Assembly (NCBI RefSeq): GCF_004614235.1
Contig: NZ_SPVH01000007.1
Span: 248,001-312,000, forward strand
Direction of reading: 5' to 3'
DNA length: 64,000 bases
DNA from: Brevundimonas intermedia
GTDB taxonomy: Bacteria > Pseudomonadota > Alphaproteobacteria > Caulobacterales > Caulobacteraceae
The position numbers and the translations under genes are program-made. Positions 8,102 to 18,484 of this stretch are shown here, one piece after another (the stretch's first letter is position 1; the number at the start of each line of letters is the position of its first letter). The notes under the pieces were generated by a model. The model did no database searches. It was not told the origin of the DNA and saw only the letters and a list, made by a program, of their open reading frames with translations.

Positions 8102-8803
8102 TTAGGCAGGCCCCGCCGGCTCACGCTGGATCGGGGCCTGTCTCATTGCAGCGTCCGACACGAAGGGATTGGTGCGGCGTTCCTCGCCGAAGGTCGAGAT
8201 CGGTCCGTGTCCCGGCACGAAGGTGACGTCGTCGCCCAGCGGCCAGAGCTTTTCGATCACCGAGCGGATCAAGGCTGGCGGATCGCTGAGCGGGAAGTCG
8301 GTGCGGCCGACAGATCCCTTGAACAATACGTCCCCCACCTGGGCGAATCGCGCCGCGCGATTGAAGAAGATGACGTGACCCGGCGTATGGCCGGGGCAGT
8401 GGCGCACGTCCCAAGTCGTCTCGCCTAGGCTGACGGTGTCGCCGTCCTCCAGCCAGCGGTCAGGCGTGAAAGGGCGAGCGTCGGGCAGGCCATACATCCG
8501 TCCGCTCTCGACGATTCGGTCGATCCAGAACTGATCAGCCTTCTGAGGGCCGGTGATCTGGACGCCGGTCTTCTCCTGCATCTCGGCGGCTCCGCCCGCA
8601 TGATCCAGATGGCCATGTGTGATCCAGATCTGATCAAGCGTCAGGCCGCGCCGCTGAACCTCACCCAGAACGACATCCACCGATCCGCCCGGATCGATCA
8701 CGGCGGCCTTGTTTGTGGCTGTGCACCAGACGGTGGTGCAGTTCTGCTGAAGCGGGGTGACGGGCGTGACGAAGACGCCGATGGGGGAGGCGGGCTGGCT
8801 CAT
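8102..8803 (-). CDS. MBL-fold metallo-hydrolase (YcbL/glyoxalase II-like)
   Basis: The 233-residue protein has the metallo-beta-lactamase zinc motif THGHLDH, a later HCPGHTPGH, the bridging aspartate in QVGDVLF and the terminal histidine in VPGHGP. This set matches the type II glyoxalase / YcbL group, which hydrolyses thioesters such as S-lactoylglutathione. The ATG at 8803 is preferred over an upstream in-frame GTG at 8839. It converges with the DUF883-like gene (gap 14 bases) and is divergent from tig. Confidence 0.92.
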   Translation of the reverse strand: MSQPASPIGVFVTPVTPLQQNCTTVWCTATNKAAVIDPGGSVDVVLGEVQRRGLTLDQIWITHGHLDHAGGAAEMQEKTGVQITGPQKADQFWIDRIVESGRMYGLPDARPFTPDRWLEDGDTVSLGETTWDVRHCPGHTPGHVIFFNRAARFAQVGDVLFKGSVGRTDFPLSDPPALIRSVIEKLWPLGDDVTFVPGHGPISTFGEERRTNPFVSDAAMRQAPIQREPAGPA

Positions 8804-8859
8804 GCGGCCAACATAACCCTGCCTGATGCGCGAAACCACCGGCCGCGATCACGCCCGCG

Positions 8860-8887
8860 TTGACCTTTGGGGCCCTTCTCGACATAA
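8860..8887 (+). promoter_or_regulatory. Candidate housekeeping promoter for tig
   Basis: TTGACC (8860-8865) and ACATAA (8882-8887) are separated by 16 bases, which fits a sigma-73/sigma-70 promoter. The leader to the tig ATG would be about 115 bases. The call is by eye only. Confidence 0.4.
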
Positions 8888-9007
8888 GGGCGGGCTTCGA
8901 GGCGCCGCTCCTTCCCAAGACCTGGGTCAGGGCGGCCTTCTTGCTTTATCCATTCCGCGCCGGCCCTCCTTAAGGCCCATGCGCCACAGAGCGTCAGAAT
9001 CCCGACC

Positions 9008-10351
9008 ATGCAAGTCGTCGAAAAGTCGAACGAAGGCCTCAGCCGCGTGATCGCGGTGACCATTCCCGTTGCGGAGCTGAACGAGAAGCTCGAAGCCCGC
9101 GTCAAGGAAGTCGCGCCTCAGGTGAAGCTGAAGGGCTTCCGTCCGGGCAAGGTGCCGGTCGCCCACGTCAAGAAGACCTTCGGCCGTGAGTTCATGGGCG
9201 AGATCATCAACGCCGAGCTGAACGAATCCAGCCAGAAGGCCCTGGACGAGGCCAAGGTCCGTCCGGCCGCTCCCGCCGAGATGAAGCTGACGTCCGACAT
9301 GGACAAGGTCATTAAGGGCGAGGAAGACCTGGCCTACGAGATGGCTCTGGAAATCATGCCTGATTTCACGCCGATCGACCCCAAGAGCCTGAAGCTGGAT
9401 CGCCCGACCTATGAAGCGTCCGACGCCGATCTGGACGAGGCCCTGACGGAACTGGCCGGTCAGGCCAAGTCCTACGAGGACAAGAAGGGCAAGACCGTCA
9501 AGGCCGCCGAGGGCGACCAACTGACCATCGACTTCCTGGGCAAGCTGGACGGCGAACCCTTCGAAGGCGGCACGGCCGAGGATGCGGACCTGGTGATCGG
9601 CTCGGGCCGCTTCATCCCCGGCTTCGAAGAGCAGCTGACGGGCGCCAAGGTCGGCGAAGAGAAGACCATCGAGGTCACCTTCCCCGAGAACTATCAGGCC
9701 GCTCACCTGGCCGGCAAACTGGTCACCTTCGACGTCAAGGTGAAGGCCATCAAGGCTGAGGTCGAAGCCAAGGTCGATGAAGACTTCGCCAAGCGCATCG
9801 GTCTGGAGTCGCTGGACAAGCTGAAGGAACTGCTGGGCCAGAACCTGAACCAGCAATACGCCGGCGCCGCCCGCTTCAAGCTGAAGCGCGCCCTGCTGGA
9901 CCAACTGGACGAAGCCCATGACTTCCCGCTGCCGCCGAAGATGGTGGACGCCGAGTTCGACGGCATCTGGCAACAGGTCGAGGCCGACAAGACCGCCGGC
10001 CGTCTGCCTGAAGAAGACGCCGCCAAGTCCGACGAAGACCTGAAGGCCGAATACCGCAAGATCGCCGAGCGCCGCGTCCGCCTGGGCCTGGTGCTGGCCG
10101 AGATCGGTCGCGCCAACAACGTTCAGGTCACCGACCAGGAGCTGAACGCCGCCATCCTGCAGGAAGCCCGCAACTATCCGGGCCAGGAACAGGCCGTCCT
10201 GAACTTCTACCGCCAGAACCCCAACGCCGCCGCCCAGATGCGCGCCCCCATCTATGAAGAGAAGGTCGTGGACCTGATCGTGGGCGTCGCCGACGTGACC
10301 GATACGCCGATCACGAAGGAAGAATTGCTGAAGGAAGACGAGGAGGCGTAA
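9008..10351 (+). CDS. tig: Trigger factor, ribosome-associated chaperone and prolyl isomerase
   Basis: The 447-residue protein meets nascent chains at the ribosome exit. The N-terminal ribosome-binding signature GFRPGKVP is near residue 43. An FKBP-type prolyl isomerase domain follows at about 150-250 (GDQLTIDFLGKLDGEPFEGG, FIPGFEEQLTG), and the long helical C-terminal chaperone domain completes the family layout. Length is normal. It heads the tig-clpP-clpX-lon protein quality-control region, though an unknown exported protein separates it from clpP and a terminator follows it. Confidence 0.98.
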   Translation: MQVVEKSNEGLSRVIAVTIPVAELNEKLEARVKEVAPQVKLKGFRPGKVPVAHVKKTFGREFMGEIINAELNESSQKALDEAKVRPAAPAEMKLTSDMDKVIKGEEDLAYEMALEIMPDFTPIDPKSLKLDRPTYEASDADLDEALTELAGQAKSYEDKKGKTVKAAEGDQLTIDFLGKLDGEPFEGGTAEDADLVIGSGRFIPGFEEQLTGAKVGEEKTIEVTFPENYQAAHLAGKLVTFDVKVKAIKAEVEAKVDEDFAKRIGLESLDKLKELLGQNLNQQYAGAARFKLKRALLDQLDEAHDFPLPPKMVDAEFDGIWQQVEADKTAGRLPEEDAAKSDEDLKAEYRKIAERRVRLGLVLAEIGRANNVQVTDQELNAAILQEARNYPGQEQAVLNFYRQNPNAAAQMRAPIYEEKVVDLIVGVADVTDTPITKEELLKEDEEA

Positions 10352-10406
10352 GTCTCGTTCTTACAGAAGCGTAACTGGTTATTTCATTGCGAAGTGATAG
10401 TTGTGA

Positions 10407-10435
10407 GGGGTCCGCAATTTGCGGGCCCTTTTCTG
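10407..10435 (+). terminator. Rho-independent terminator after tig
   Basis: GGGTCCGCA pairs with TGCGGGCCC (one G-U pair) around a short AT loop and is followed by TTTTCTGTTT. It lies 55 bases after the tig stop and just before the next gene. Confidence 0.8.
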
Positions 10436-10463
10436 TTTCCAGAACAATCAGATGTGAACTTCG

Positions 10464-11387
10464 ATGAACATGCTTGTCGCGCTCCTTTCGACCGCCGCCT
10501 TGTCCATCGCCGTTCCGGCATTCGCTCAGGAACAGGCTTCCGCGAGCCCGCAGACGCCAGCGGAACTGGGAGACGTCGAGGTCACCGGGCGGCGGCTCGA
10601 ACCGCAGGTTCAGTCCTTCATCGACGACATCGCCGCGCCGCCTCGTGGGCGAGGTCTCGCGCGCTGGGATCGTACGATCTGCGTAGGCGTCGCCAACATG
10701 GACGAGCGGTATGCGCAGTTCATGGTTGATCGCGTGGCCAAGGCCGCCGTGGACGTGGGCCTTGAGGTCGGCGAGCCCGGATGCCGCCCGGACATCATGG
10801 TTGTGGCATCTGCCGACGCCAAGGCGTTGGCCTCGGCGCTGGTGGACGACAATCCTCAGGGGTTTCGCCCCGCGCGCAGCAACACGGATCTCGGATCTCA
10901 GGCCTTGAGGCGGTTCAAAACCACGGACGCTCCGGTCCGTTGGTGGCATGTCAGCCTGCCGGTCAGTGCAGACACCGGCGAGATCGCGGTTCGACTGGAT
11001 AACGAAGAGCCGCCGACCATAACGGTCAGGGATGCGTCGCGGCTGCGTTCCAATATTCGTGACGACCTGGCGCGCGTGATCATCATCCTCGATGTCAGTA
11101 AGATTGGTACGGTGGGGTTCGGGGCGCTCAGCGATTATGTGGCGATGATCGCTTTGGCCCAGGTCGAGCCGGACGCCGACGCGAATGGCTATGACAGCGT
11201 CCTTAACCTGTTCTCGCCCGAGGCCGATAGACTGGCCGGGCTGACCCAGTGGGATCGCGACTATCTGGCGTCCCTGTATCGGGCCAATCGCAATCGGGCC
11301 CGCCCCACTCAGCAGGCGCGGGATATTGTGCGCGGCATGGTCGGTGAGCGCGACGACCGTGTCGAGGCGAACGACCGACAGCCCTGA
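10464..11387 (+). CDS. Exported protein of unknown function
   Basis: I do not recognise a named domain. The 307-residue protein begins with a clear Sec signal peptide (hydrophobic core [14 protein letters not shown], cleavage at AFAQ near residue 22). It continues with an [12 protein letters not shown] segment reminiscent of the N-terminal plug-proximal region of TonB-linked proteins, but no barrel follows. A conserved-looking core around residues 55-120 holds [14 protein letters not shown] and CRPDIMVV, with two cysteines that could form a disulfide in the periplasm. The C-terminus is charged and helical. Proteins of this general type are common in Caulobacterales. It sits between tig and clpP with its own terminator-bounded transcript. 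Confidence 0.8.
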   Translation: MNMLVALLSTAALSIAVPAFAQEQASASPQTPAELGDVEVTGRRLEPQVQSFIDDIAAPPRGRGLARWDRTICVGVANMDERYAQFMVDRVAKAAVDVGLEVGEPGCRPDIMVVASADAKALASALVDDNPQGFRPARSNTDLGSQALRRFKTTDAPVRWWHVSLPVSADTGEIAVRLDNEEPPTITVRDASRLRSNIRDDLARVIIILDVSKIGTVGFGALSDYVAMIALAQVEPDADANGYDSVLNLFSPEADRLAGLTQWDRDYLASLYRANRNRARPTQQARDIVRGMVGERDDRVEANDRQP

Positions 11388-11402
11388 TCACAAAGTCCCG
11401 CC

Positions 11403-11431
11403 TTGCGTCAGGGGCACGCGAACGCGATATG
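11403..11431 (+). promoter_or_regulatory. Candidate clpP promoter
   Basis: TTGCGT (11403-11408) and GATATG (11426-11431) are 17 bases apart, and the upstream C makes the first element CTTG, as in alphaproteobacterial RpoH promoters. Whether it is a housekeeping or heat-shock promoter cannot be decided from the bases. Confidence 0.35.
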
Positions 11432-11485
11432 CTAGGACGAAGGGCGCGGCTTGAATCGCGCCCATGGCATCCCGAAAAGGCATCC

Positions 11486-12133
11486 ATGCGCGATCCGATC
11501 GAACTGATGAACATGAACCTCGTTCCCATGGTGGTGGAGCAATCCAGCCGTGGCGAGCGCTCCTTCGACATCTTCTCTCGCCTGCTGCGCGAGCGGATCA
11601 TCTTCCTGACGGGGCCGTTCGAGGACGGCATGGCGTCGCTGATCTGCGCCCAACTGCTGTTCCTGGAGTCGGAAAACCCGAAGAAGGAAATCAGCATGTA
11701 TATCAACAGCCCTGGCGGACAGGTGTCCTCGGCGCTCGCGATCTACGACACCATGCAATACATCAAGAGCCCGGTTTCGACCGTGGTCATGGGCATGGCC
11801 GCCTCGGCCGGCTCGCTGATCCTGACGGCCGGCGCGGCGGGTCAGCGGATCGCCCTGCCGAATGCGCGCATCATGGTGCACCAGCCGTCGGGCGGGTTCC
11901 GTGGTCAGGCGTCGGACATCGAACTGCATGCTGCCGACATCCGCTACACCAAGAAGCGTCTGAACGAGATCTACGTCCACCACACTGGCCGGACGTATGA
12001 GGAAGTCGAAAAGACCCTGGACCGCGACCACTTCATGTCGGCCGAGGAAGCCAAGGCCTGGGGCATCGTGGACCACGTCTATGATCGCCGCGAACAGGCG
12101 GACGCCGACGGCGTGAAGACGCCCGGCAACTAA
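11486..12133 (+). CDS. clpP: ATP-dependent Clp protease proteolytic subunit ClpP
   Basis: The 215-residue serine peptidase forms the barrel that degrades substrates fed by ClpX or ClpA. Catalytic Ser107 lies in GMAASAGS and His132 in IMVHQPSGG, the spacing usual for ClpP. An aspartate near the C-terminus completes the triad. MYINSPGG forms part of the oxyanion region. I chose the ATG at 11486, preceded by AAAAGG, over an in-frame start at 11429. In Caulobacter ClpXP degrades cell-cycle regulators such as CtrA, so the clpP-clpX proximity is meaningful. Confidence 0.97.
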   Translation: MRDPIELMNMNLVPMVVEQSSRGERSFDIFSRLLRERIIFLTGPFEDGMASLICAQLLFLESENPKKEISMYINSPGGQVSSALAIYDTMQYIKSPVSTVVMGMAASAGSLILTAGAAGQRIALPNARIMVHQPSGGFRGQASDIELHAADIRYTKKRLNEIYVHHTGRTYEEVEKTLDRDHFMSAEEAKAWGIVDHVYDRREQADADGVKTPGN

Positions 12134-12167
12134 ATCGCCCGGCAACTAAGCCGCCCGAAAAACGACC

Positions 12168-12201
12168 AAAAAAGGCGCGCCGATCGCGGCGCGCCTTTTT
12201 C
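12168..12201. terminator. Strong Rho-independent terminator after clpP
   Basis: AAAGGCGCGCC and GGCGCGCCTTT form an 11-bp stem around GATCGC, with A-rich sequence before and TTTTTCATTTT after. It can work in both directions. Confidence 0.9.
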
Positions 12202-12223
12202 ATTTTGTGCTATCGGAACCGCC

Positions 12224-12544
12224 ATGCAGTTCACACGAGATCCAAGCGGCACGGTCGAAGTCGACGGCGAAACCTATGCCTGGGAACTTCGTCGCCAGCC
12301 TCAGCCCAAGGGCGGAAACGTCTGGGAAGGCATGGCCGTCTCCCTGCGCCATGTCGATTTCAAGCGCGAGGCCATCGTGCAGTTCCCGCCGCCGCTGCGA
12401 CCCAATGGCCGGCCGGATGTCGAAAAGCAGCGGGTCAATGTCGATGCAGTGCGCACCGCCATCGCCTCGGCTATCGCAGCCGGATGGGATCCGGCCTCGC
12501 GCGGCAAGGCCGTCGTGTTCGACGTGGACGCCGACGGCAACTGA
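12224..12544 (+). CDS. Conserved small cytosolic protein, function unknown
   Basis: I do not recognise a family name. The 106-residue protein has no signal or membrane segment. A beta-rich N-terminus with several Trp/Tyr residues (YAWELRRQP, VWEGMAVSLRH) is followed by a proline stretch (QFPPPLRPNG) and a helical part that ends in VFDVDADGN. It starts 22 bases after the clpP terminator and converges with the HAD gene. Codon use matches its neighbours, so I consider it a genuine gene. Confidence 0.75.
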   Translation: MQFTRDPSGTVEVDGETYAWELRRQPQPKGGNVWEGMAVSLRHVDFKREAIVQFPPPLRPNGRPDVEKQRVNVDAVRTAIASAIAAGWDPASRGKAVVFDVDADGN

Positions 12545-12550
12545 AGGGCG

Positions 12551-13198
12551 TCACGGCTTCTGGCGGAATACTCTGAAGCCCGGCTCCTGCGCCATGGCCA
12601 GCATTTCGGTATCGCCGGAGGTGTCGCCATAGGCGGCGACCAGGGTCATGTCGTTGCCATAGGCCGCCTTAAGCCGTCGCACCTTCTCTTCACCCCGACA
12701 GTTCGGACCCGCAAAGGCGCCTGTGATTCGGTCGTCCGTGTCGAATACGAACTCGGTGCCCAGCAGAGCTTCCGCGCCCAGCTTTCGGGCAAAAGGCGCG
12801 ACTGTCGTGGTGGGGGAGGCGGTCACGATCACGCGATGGGCACCGCGCTCGCCCCAGTCGTTCCAGACCGCAAGCGCATCGGGCCGCATGAAGCGCGGCC
12901 AGACGTCCTGCGCGAATTGCTCGGCTTCGGCTTCAAGGGTCTGACGATCGGCGCCTTGCAGGAACTCCTTCACCGACGCCGCCTTGATCCGTCCCCGGTC
13001 GCGATCCCGTGCATAGGCCGCCACGGCAGGCGCGAGCTTGACCAAACCCAAAGCCCAGGCGCCGGGACCGGCGCGCCAACGCAGGAATTCGGTGAAACTG
13101 TCGCGAATCGTCAGTGTCCCATCGAAATCGAACGCGACAATGGGACGCCCCTTAGCCTTGGACTGGCGCAAATCCTGCACGATCCCCATGTCAGACAT
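12551..13198 (-). CDS. HAD-IB family phosphatase (phosphoserine phosphatase-like)
   Basis: The 215-residue protein has HAD motif I in FDFDGTLT (two catalytic aspartates), motif II threonine in VTASPT, a motif III lysine in the EEKVRR region and motif IV in YGDTSGDTEM. The GDxxxD form and helical cap match the HAD-IB subfamily, which includes SerB-type and acyl-phosphate phosphatases. An AAGGCG site precedes the ATG at 13198. The true substrate, phosphoserine or a lipid phosphate, is not readable. It is divergent from clpX across 194 bases. Confidence 0.9.
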   Translation of the reverse strand: MSDMGIVQDLRQSKAKGRPIVAFDFDGTLTIRDSFTEFLRWRAGPGAWALGLVKLAPAVAAYARDRDRGRIKAASVKEFLQGADRQTLEAEAEQFAQDVWPRFMRPDALAVWNDWGERGAHRVIVTASPTTTVAPFARKLGAEALLGTEFVFDTDDRITGAFAGPNCRGEEKVRRLKAAYGNDMTLVAAYGDTSGDTEMLAMAQEPGFRVFRQKP

Positions 13199-13392
13199 TC
13201 GCCTTGATCCCCGCCGACACTGATCCATCCACGCACTGCAACAATCCCTTGCCGCCTTCGGGGTTGTCGTCGCACGTGGGATGGGTAATTGTCATTTTTT
13301 GAAGACCTTCGCAGCCAGAGTACTGGCATCAATGTGAGGGAAGCGCGTTTCGGGCCATTTCGGTTCGCCCCGCGGGAGTGAGATAAGGGTCT

Positions 13393-14661
13393 ATGACCAA
13401 AGCAGCCGGCTCAGACGCCAAAAGCACTCTGTACTGCTCGTTCTGCGGAAAGAGCCAGCACGAGGTCCGCAAACTGATTGCGGGCCCGACCGTCTTCATC
13501 TGCGATGAATGCGTCGAACTGTGCATGGACATCATCCGCGAAGAGCACAAGATCGGCTTCAAGAAGACGACCGATGGGGTTCCCACGCCCAAGGAGATTC
13601 GCGACGTCCTGGACGACTACGTCATTGGTCAGTCGCACGCCAAGAAGGTGCTCTCGGTCGCCGTCCATAACCATTACAAGCGCCTGAACCACGCGACGAA
13701 GAACAACGACGTCGAACTGGCCAAGTCGAACATCATGCTGATCGGGCCGACCGGCTCGGGCAAGACGCTGCTGGCCCAGACGCTGGCGCGCATCATCGAC
13801 GTGCCCTTCACCATGGCCGACGCCACGACCCTGACCGAAGCCGGTTATGTGGGCGAAGACGTCGAGAACATCATCCTGAAGCTGCTCCAGGCGTCCGACT
13901 ACAACGTCGAGCGCGCCCAGCGCGGCATCGTCTACATCGATGAAATCGACAAGATTTCGCGCAAGTCGGACAATCCCTCGATCACCCGCGACGTCTCGGG
14001 CGAGGGCGTGCAGCAGGCCCTGCTGAAGATCATGGAAGGCACCGTCGCCTCCGTGCCGCCGCAAGGCGGCCGCAAGCATCCGCAGCAGGAGTTCCTGCAG
14101 GTCGACACCGCCAACATCCTGTTCATCGTCGGCGGCGCCTTCGCCGGCCTTGAGAAGGTGATCGCGGCGCGAGGGGCGGGCGCCTCGATCGGCTTCGGCG
14201 CCAAGGTCAAGGAAATCGACGAGCGTCGCACGGGCGATATCCTGAAGGGCGTCGAGCCCGACGACCTGATGCGGTTTGGCCTGATCCCCGAGTTCATCGG
14301 CCGTCTGCCCGTTCTGGCGACGCTGGAAGACCTGGACGAAGCGGCGCTGGTCACCATTCTGACCGAGCCGAAGAACGCGCTGGTCAAGCAGTACAAGCGC
14401 CTGTTCGAGATGGAGAATGTCGAGCTGACCTTCACCGACGACGCCCTGATCGCCGTCGCCAAGAAGGCCATCACCCGCAAGACCGGCGCGCGCGGCCTGC
14501 GTTCGATCCTGGAAGGCATACTGCTGGAGACCATGTTCGAACTGCCGACCTTCGAAGGCGTCGAAGAGGTGGTGGTCAACGCCGAGGTGATCGAAGGCAA
14601 GGCTCAGCCCCTGCTGATCTATTCCGAAGTGTCGAAGAAAAAGGCCGACGGCGCCGCCTGA
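13393..14661 (+). CDS. clpX: ATP-dependent Clp protease ATP-binding subunit ClpX
   Basis: The 422-residue AAA+ unfoldase recognises tagged substrates and threads them into ClpP. The N-terminal C4 zinc finger uses Cys15, Cys18, Cys37 and Cys40. Walker A is GPTGSGKT and Walker B lies in [10 protein letters not shown]. The pore and IGF-like ClpP-docking loop lies in the GASIGFGAK segment, and the sensor 2 arginine is in [10 protein letters not shown]. Length and domain order are normal. It is separated from clpP by two other genes, so it has its own promoter region in 13199-13392, where I could not place promoter boxes with confidence. Confidence 0.98.
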   Translation: MTKAAGSDAKSTLYCSFCGKSQHEVRKLIAGPTVFICDECVELCMDIIREEHKIGFKKTTDGVPTPKEIRDVLDDYVIGQSHAKKVLSVAVHNHYKRLNHATKNNDVELAKSNIMLIGPTGSGKTLLAQTLARIIDVPFTMADATTLTEAGYVGEDVENIILKLLQASDYNVERAQRGIVYIDEIDKISRKSDNPSITRDVSGEGVQQALLKIMEGTVASVPPQGGRKHPQQEFLQVDTANILFIVGGAFAGLEKVIAARGAGASIGFGAKVKEIDERRTGDILKGVEPDDLMRFGLIPEFIGRLPVLATLEDLDEAALVTILTEPKNALVKQYKRLFEMENVELTFTDDALIAVAKKAITRKTGARGLRSILEGILLETMFELPTFEGVEEVVVNAEVIEGKAQPLLIYSEVSKKKADGAA

Positions 14662-14687
14662 TCGGGCCGCCAGAAGCGATAGAGGCG

Positions 14688-14722
14688 AAGGCCGGAGCGA
14701 GAGATCGCTCCGGCCTTTTTTA
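14688..14722. terminator. Rho-independent terminator after clpX
   Basis: AAGGCCGGAGCGA pairs with TCGCTCCGGCCTT around GAGA and is followed by TTTTTAATTT. It also faces the end of the minus-strand small-gene operon and may serve both directions. Confidence 0.88.
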
Positions 14723-14724
14723 AT

Positions 14725-14928
14725 TTAAGCCGCCATGCGGGGTTCGGCTAGCAACAGTATGTGACCGGGATGGGCCTCCGCCTCGGCCTTGGCGCATCGG
14801 ACGGCGCTCTTGGCGTCGGTGAAGACGCCCTCGAACAGACCGTCGCTTGAGGTGACGCGCCAGCGATTGCCGATGGGCTGGATCGTCAGAATTTCTACGG
14901 CGGGTGGGACGGGCGGGGCGGCGATCAT
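14725..14928 (-). CDS. Small DUF2188-like protein, third gene of a tiny operon
   Basis: The 67-residue protein has a beta-rich core (IQPIGNRWRVTSSDG), a linker and an amphipathic helix (AKSAVRCAKAEAEAHPG). The pattern of an aromatic beta hairpin followed by an Ala/Glu helix resembles the DUF2188 fold and its upstream neighbour. Its ATG overlaps the stop codon of that neighbour by four bases (ATGA), so the two are translationally coupled. Function is unknown. Confidence 0.7.
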   Translation of the reverse strand: MIAAPPVPPAVEILTIQPIGNRWRVTSSDGLFEGVFTDAKSAVRCAKAEAEAHPGHILLLAEPRMAA

Positions 14929-15134
14929 TGGGTGCGCCTGTGCTGGTCGCGGTTCAGGCGGTCGGCCTCGGCCTGCAATCGTGCAGCCAGGCGTTCGGCG
15001 GCGGCGCGGTCGGGCAGGGGGCGGGTCGTGGCTCTGTTGATCGCCACCGCCCAGCCGCTTGCGCGGGGCACCACCCTGTATCGTCGGGGTGGGACGGGGG
15101 CTGCGGCCCCGCCTTCGACATGGCCCTGCATCAT
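14925..15134 (-). CDS. Small DUF2188-like protein, second gene of a tiny operon
   Basis: The 69-residue protein carries YRVVPRASGWAVAINRA followed by a helix (DRAAAERLAARLQAEADRL). This is the beta-beta-helix layout of DUF2188-like small proteins, and it is probably a diverged paralogue of the next gene. I chose the ATG at 15134 because it overlaps the stop of the preceding small gene (ATGA). The frame stays open upstream to 15332, but that part overlaps the first gene and is arginine/proline-rich. Function is unknown. Confidence 0.65.
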   Translation of the reverse strand: MMQGHVEGGAAAPVPPRRYRVVPRASGWAVAINRATTRPLPDRAAAERLAARLQAEADRLNRDQHRRTQ

Positions 15135-15259
15135 CGCGACGGCCCCCGAAGAATCGGCGCGCCGAACAGGGCGCCGATGAAGGTCATCGCCATCTGGACG
15201 GAGGTCGGCTTTGGGGCGGGGCGTTTCAGCGATTCCGCCAGCAGATGTGAACGGCTCAT
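15131..15259 (-). CDS. 42-residue small protein, first gene of a tiny operon
   Basis: An excellent AAGGAGA site precedes the ATG at 15259 on the minus strand. The product has a basic N-terminal half (HLLAESLKRPAPKP) and a hydrophobic segment (MAMTFIGALFGAPIL) that is long enough to touch or cross a membrane. Its stop overlaps the next start. I find no family. The strong ribosome site and the coupling to two further small genes are the case for it being real. Confidence 0.6.
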   Translation of the reverse strand: MSRSHLLAESLKRPAPKPTSVQMAMTFIGALFGAPILRGPSR

Positions 15260-15401
15260 GGGGCATCTCCTTGGATCCCAAGCAGACGCCCGAACCCCGT
15301 AAAGCCGCCATGTCGAAAGCGCCGCGTCGCATAATGCGGGCCTAAAGCGACGCGATCGCGGGCCGTGCGACCACGCAGATGTGGGTGGTTCATCGGTCAC
15401 G

Positions 15402-15430
15402 CTTGAACCGTGGGTCTTTCAAACCACATA
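15402..15430 (+). promoter_or_regulatory. Candidate heat-shock (RpoH-type) promoter for lon
   Basis: CTTGAA at 15402-15407 is followed, 18 bases after CTTG, by CCACATA at 15424-15430. This partly fits the alphaproteobacterial RpoH pattern CTTG-N17/18-CYTATNT. lon is heat-induced in Caulobacter, which makes the match plausible, but the -10 element is poor. Confidence 0.35.
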
Positions 15431-15540
15431 CTCATCCGAACGCCGTCGGAATCGACGGGCCGTCATGCGCCGGTCGGGCCTCTTGCCCGGCGGACCGTGG
15501 CGGCGGGCCGGAGATGATCAATGGCCCAGGAGTACGCATC

Positions 15541-17937
<2,397 letters not shown>

Positions 17938-17954
17938 CGTCGAGTTGAATAGAG

Positions 17955-17993
17955 AGCGCCGCCGGTGAGCATGCCGGCGGCGTTTTCGTTTTT
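17955..17993 (+). terminator. Rho-independent terminator after lon
   Basis: CGCCGCCGG and CCGGCGGCG form a stem around TGAGCATG, followed by TTTTCGTTTTT. Confidence 0.85.
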
Positions 17994-18039
17994 GACGCAA
18001 CCGTCGATCTGTCCTTTAGTGATTCGCCCGGGGGAACAG

Positions 18040-18315
18040 ATGACCAAAGCGGAACTGATCGGCCGAATGGCCAGCGCGGCGAACATCAGCCGCGACCAGG
18101 CCAAGTCGGCGCTTGAGGCCTTTACCGATGGTGTGGCCGAAGCCCTGGCGGACGGCCGGGACGTCAAGCTGATCGGCTTCGGCAGTTTCGTCGCGGTCGA
18201 ACGCAAGGCCGGCGTCGCCCGCAATCCCCAGACGGGGGCCGCCGTGGCGCGCCCCGCATCCCGCACCGCGCGCTTTCGTGCTGGGGAAGGTTTGAAAAGC
18301 GCCTTGAACGGTTGA
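18040..18315 (+). CDS. hup: HU family DNA-binding protein
   Basis: This 91-residue histone-like protein binds and bends DNA as a dimer. It has the two N-terminal helices (KAELIGRMASAANISRDQA), the central IGFGSFVAVERKAG segment and the DNA-inserting arm with the RNPQTG signature. The ATG at 18040 follows a GGGGGAACA ribosome site. The frame is open upstream but lacks HU sequence there. The gene follows lon after a terminator, an arrangement also seen in enterobacteria (lon-hupB). Confidence 0.95.
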   Translation: MTKAELIGRMASAANISRDQAKSALEAFTDGVAEALADGRDVKLIGFGSFVAVERKAGVARNPQTGAAVARPASRTARFRAGEGLKSALNG

Positions 18316-18348
18316 AGTCCAACGGGCATAAGCCCGGCTCTGCATTGG

Positions 18349-18425
18349 GGGCGGCTAGCTCAGCTGGTCAGAGCATCTCGTTTACACCGAGAGGGTCGGC
18401 GGTTCGAACCCGTCGCCGCCTACCA
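18349..18425 (+). tRNA. tRNA-Val (anticodon TAC)
   Basis: The 77-nt cloverleaf is complete. The acceptor GGGCGGC pairs with GCCGCCT (first pair G-U), the D arm is GCTCAGCTGGTCAGAGC, the anticodon stem is TCTCG/CGAGA with loop TTTACAC (anticodon TAC at 18383-18385), and the T arm is GGCGG-TTCGAAC-CCGTC. The CCA end is encoded. Confidence 0.97.
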
Positions 18426-18428
18426 AAC

Positions 18429-18463
18429 AAAAAGGCCGCCGGATCGCTCCGGCGGCCTTTCGT
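18429..18463. terminator. Bidirectional terminator between tRNA-Val and the autotransporter
   Basis: AAAGGCCGCCGGA and TCCGGCGGCCTTT form a 13-bp stem around TCGC. An A-run on one side and TTTCGTGTTT on the other allow it to end both the tRNA transcript and the convergent autotransporter mRNA. Confidence 0.85.
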
Positions 18464-18484
18464 GTTTCTGGCGTTCGCTTTTGA

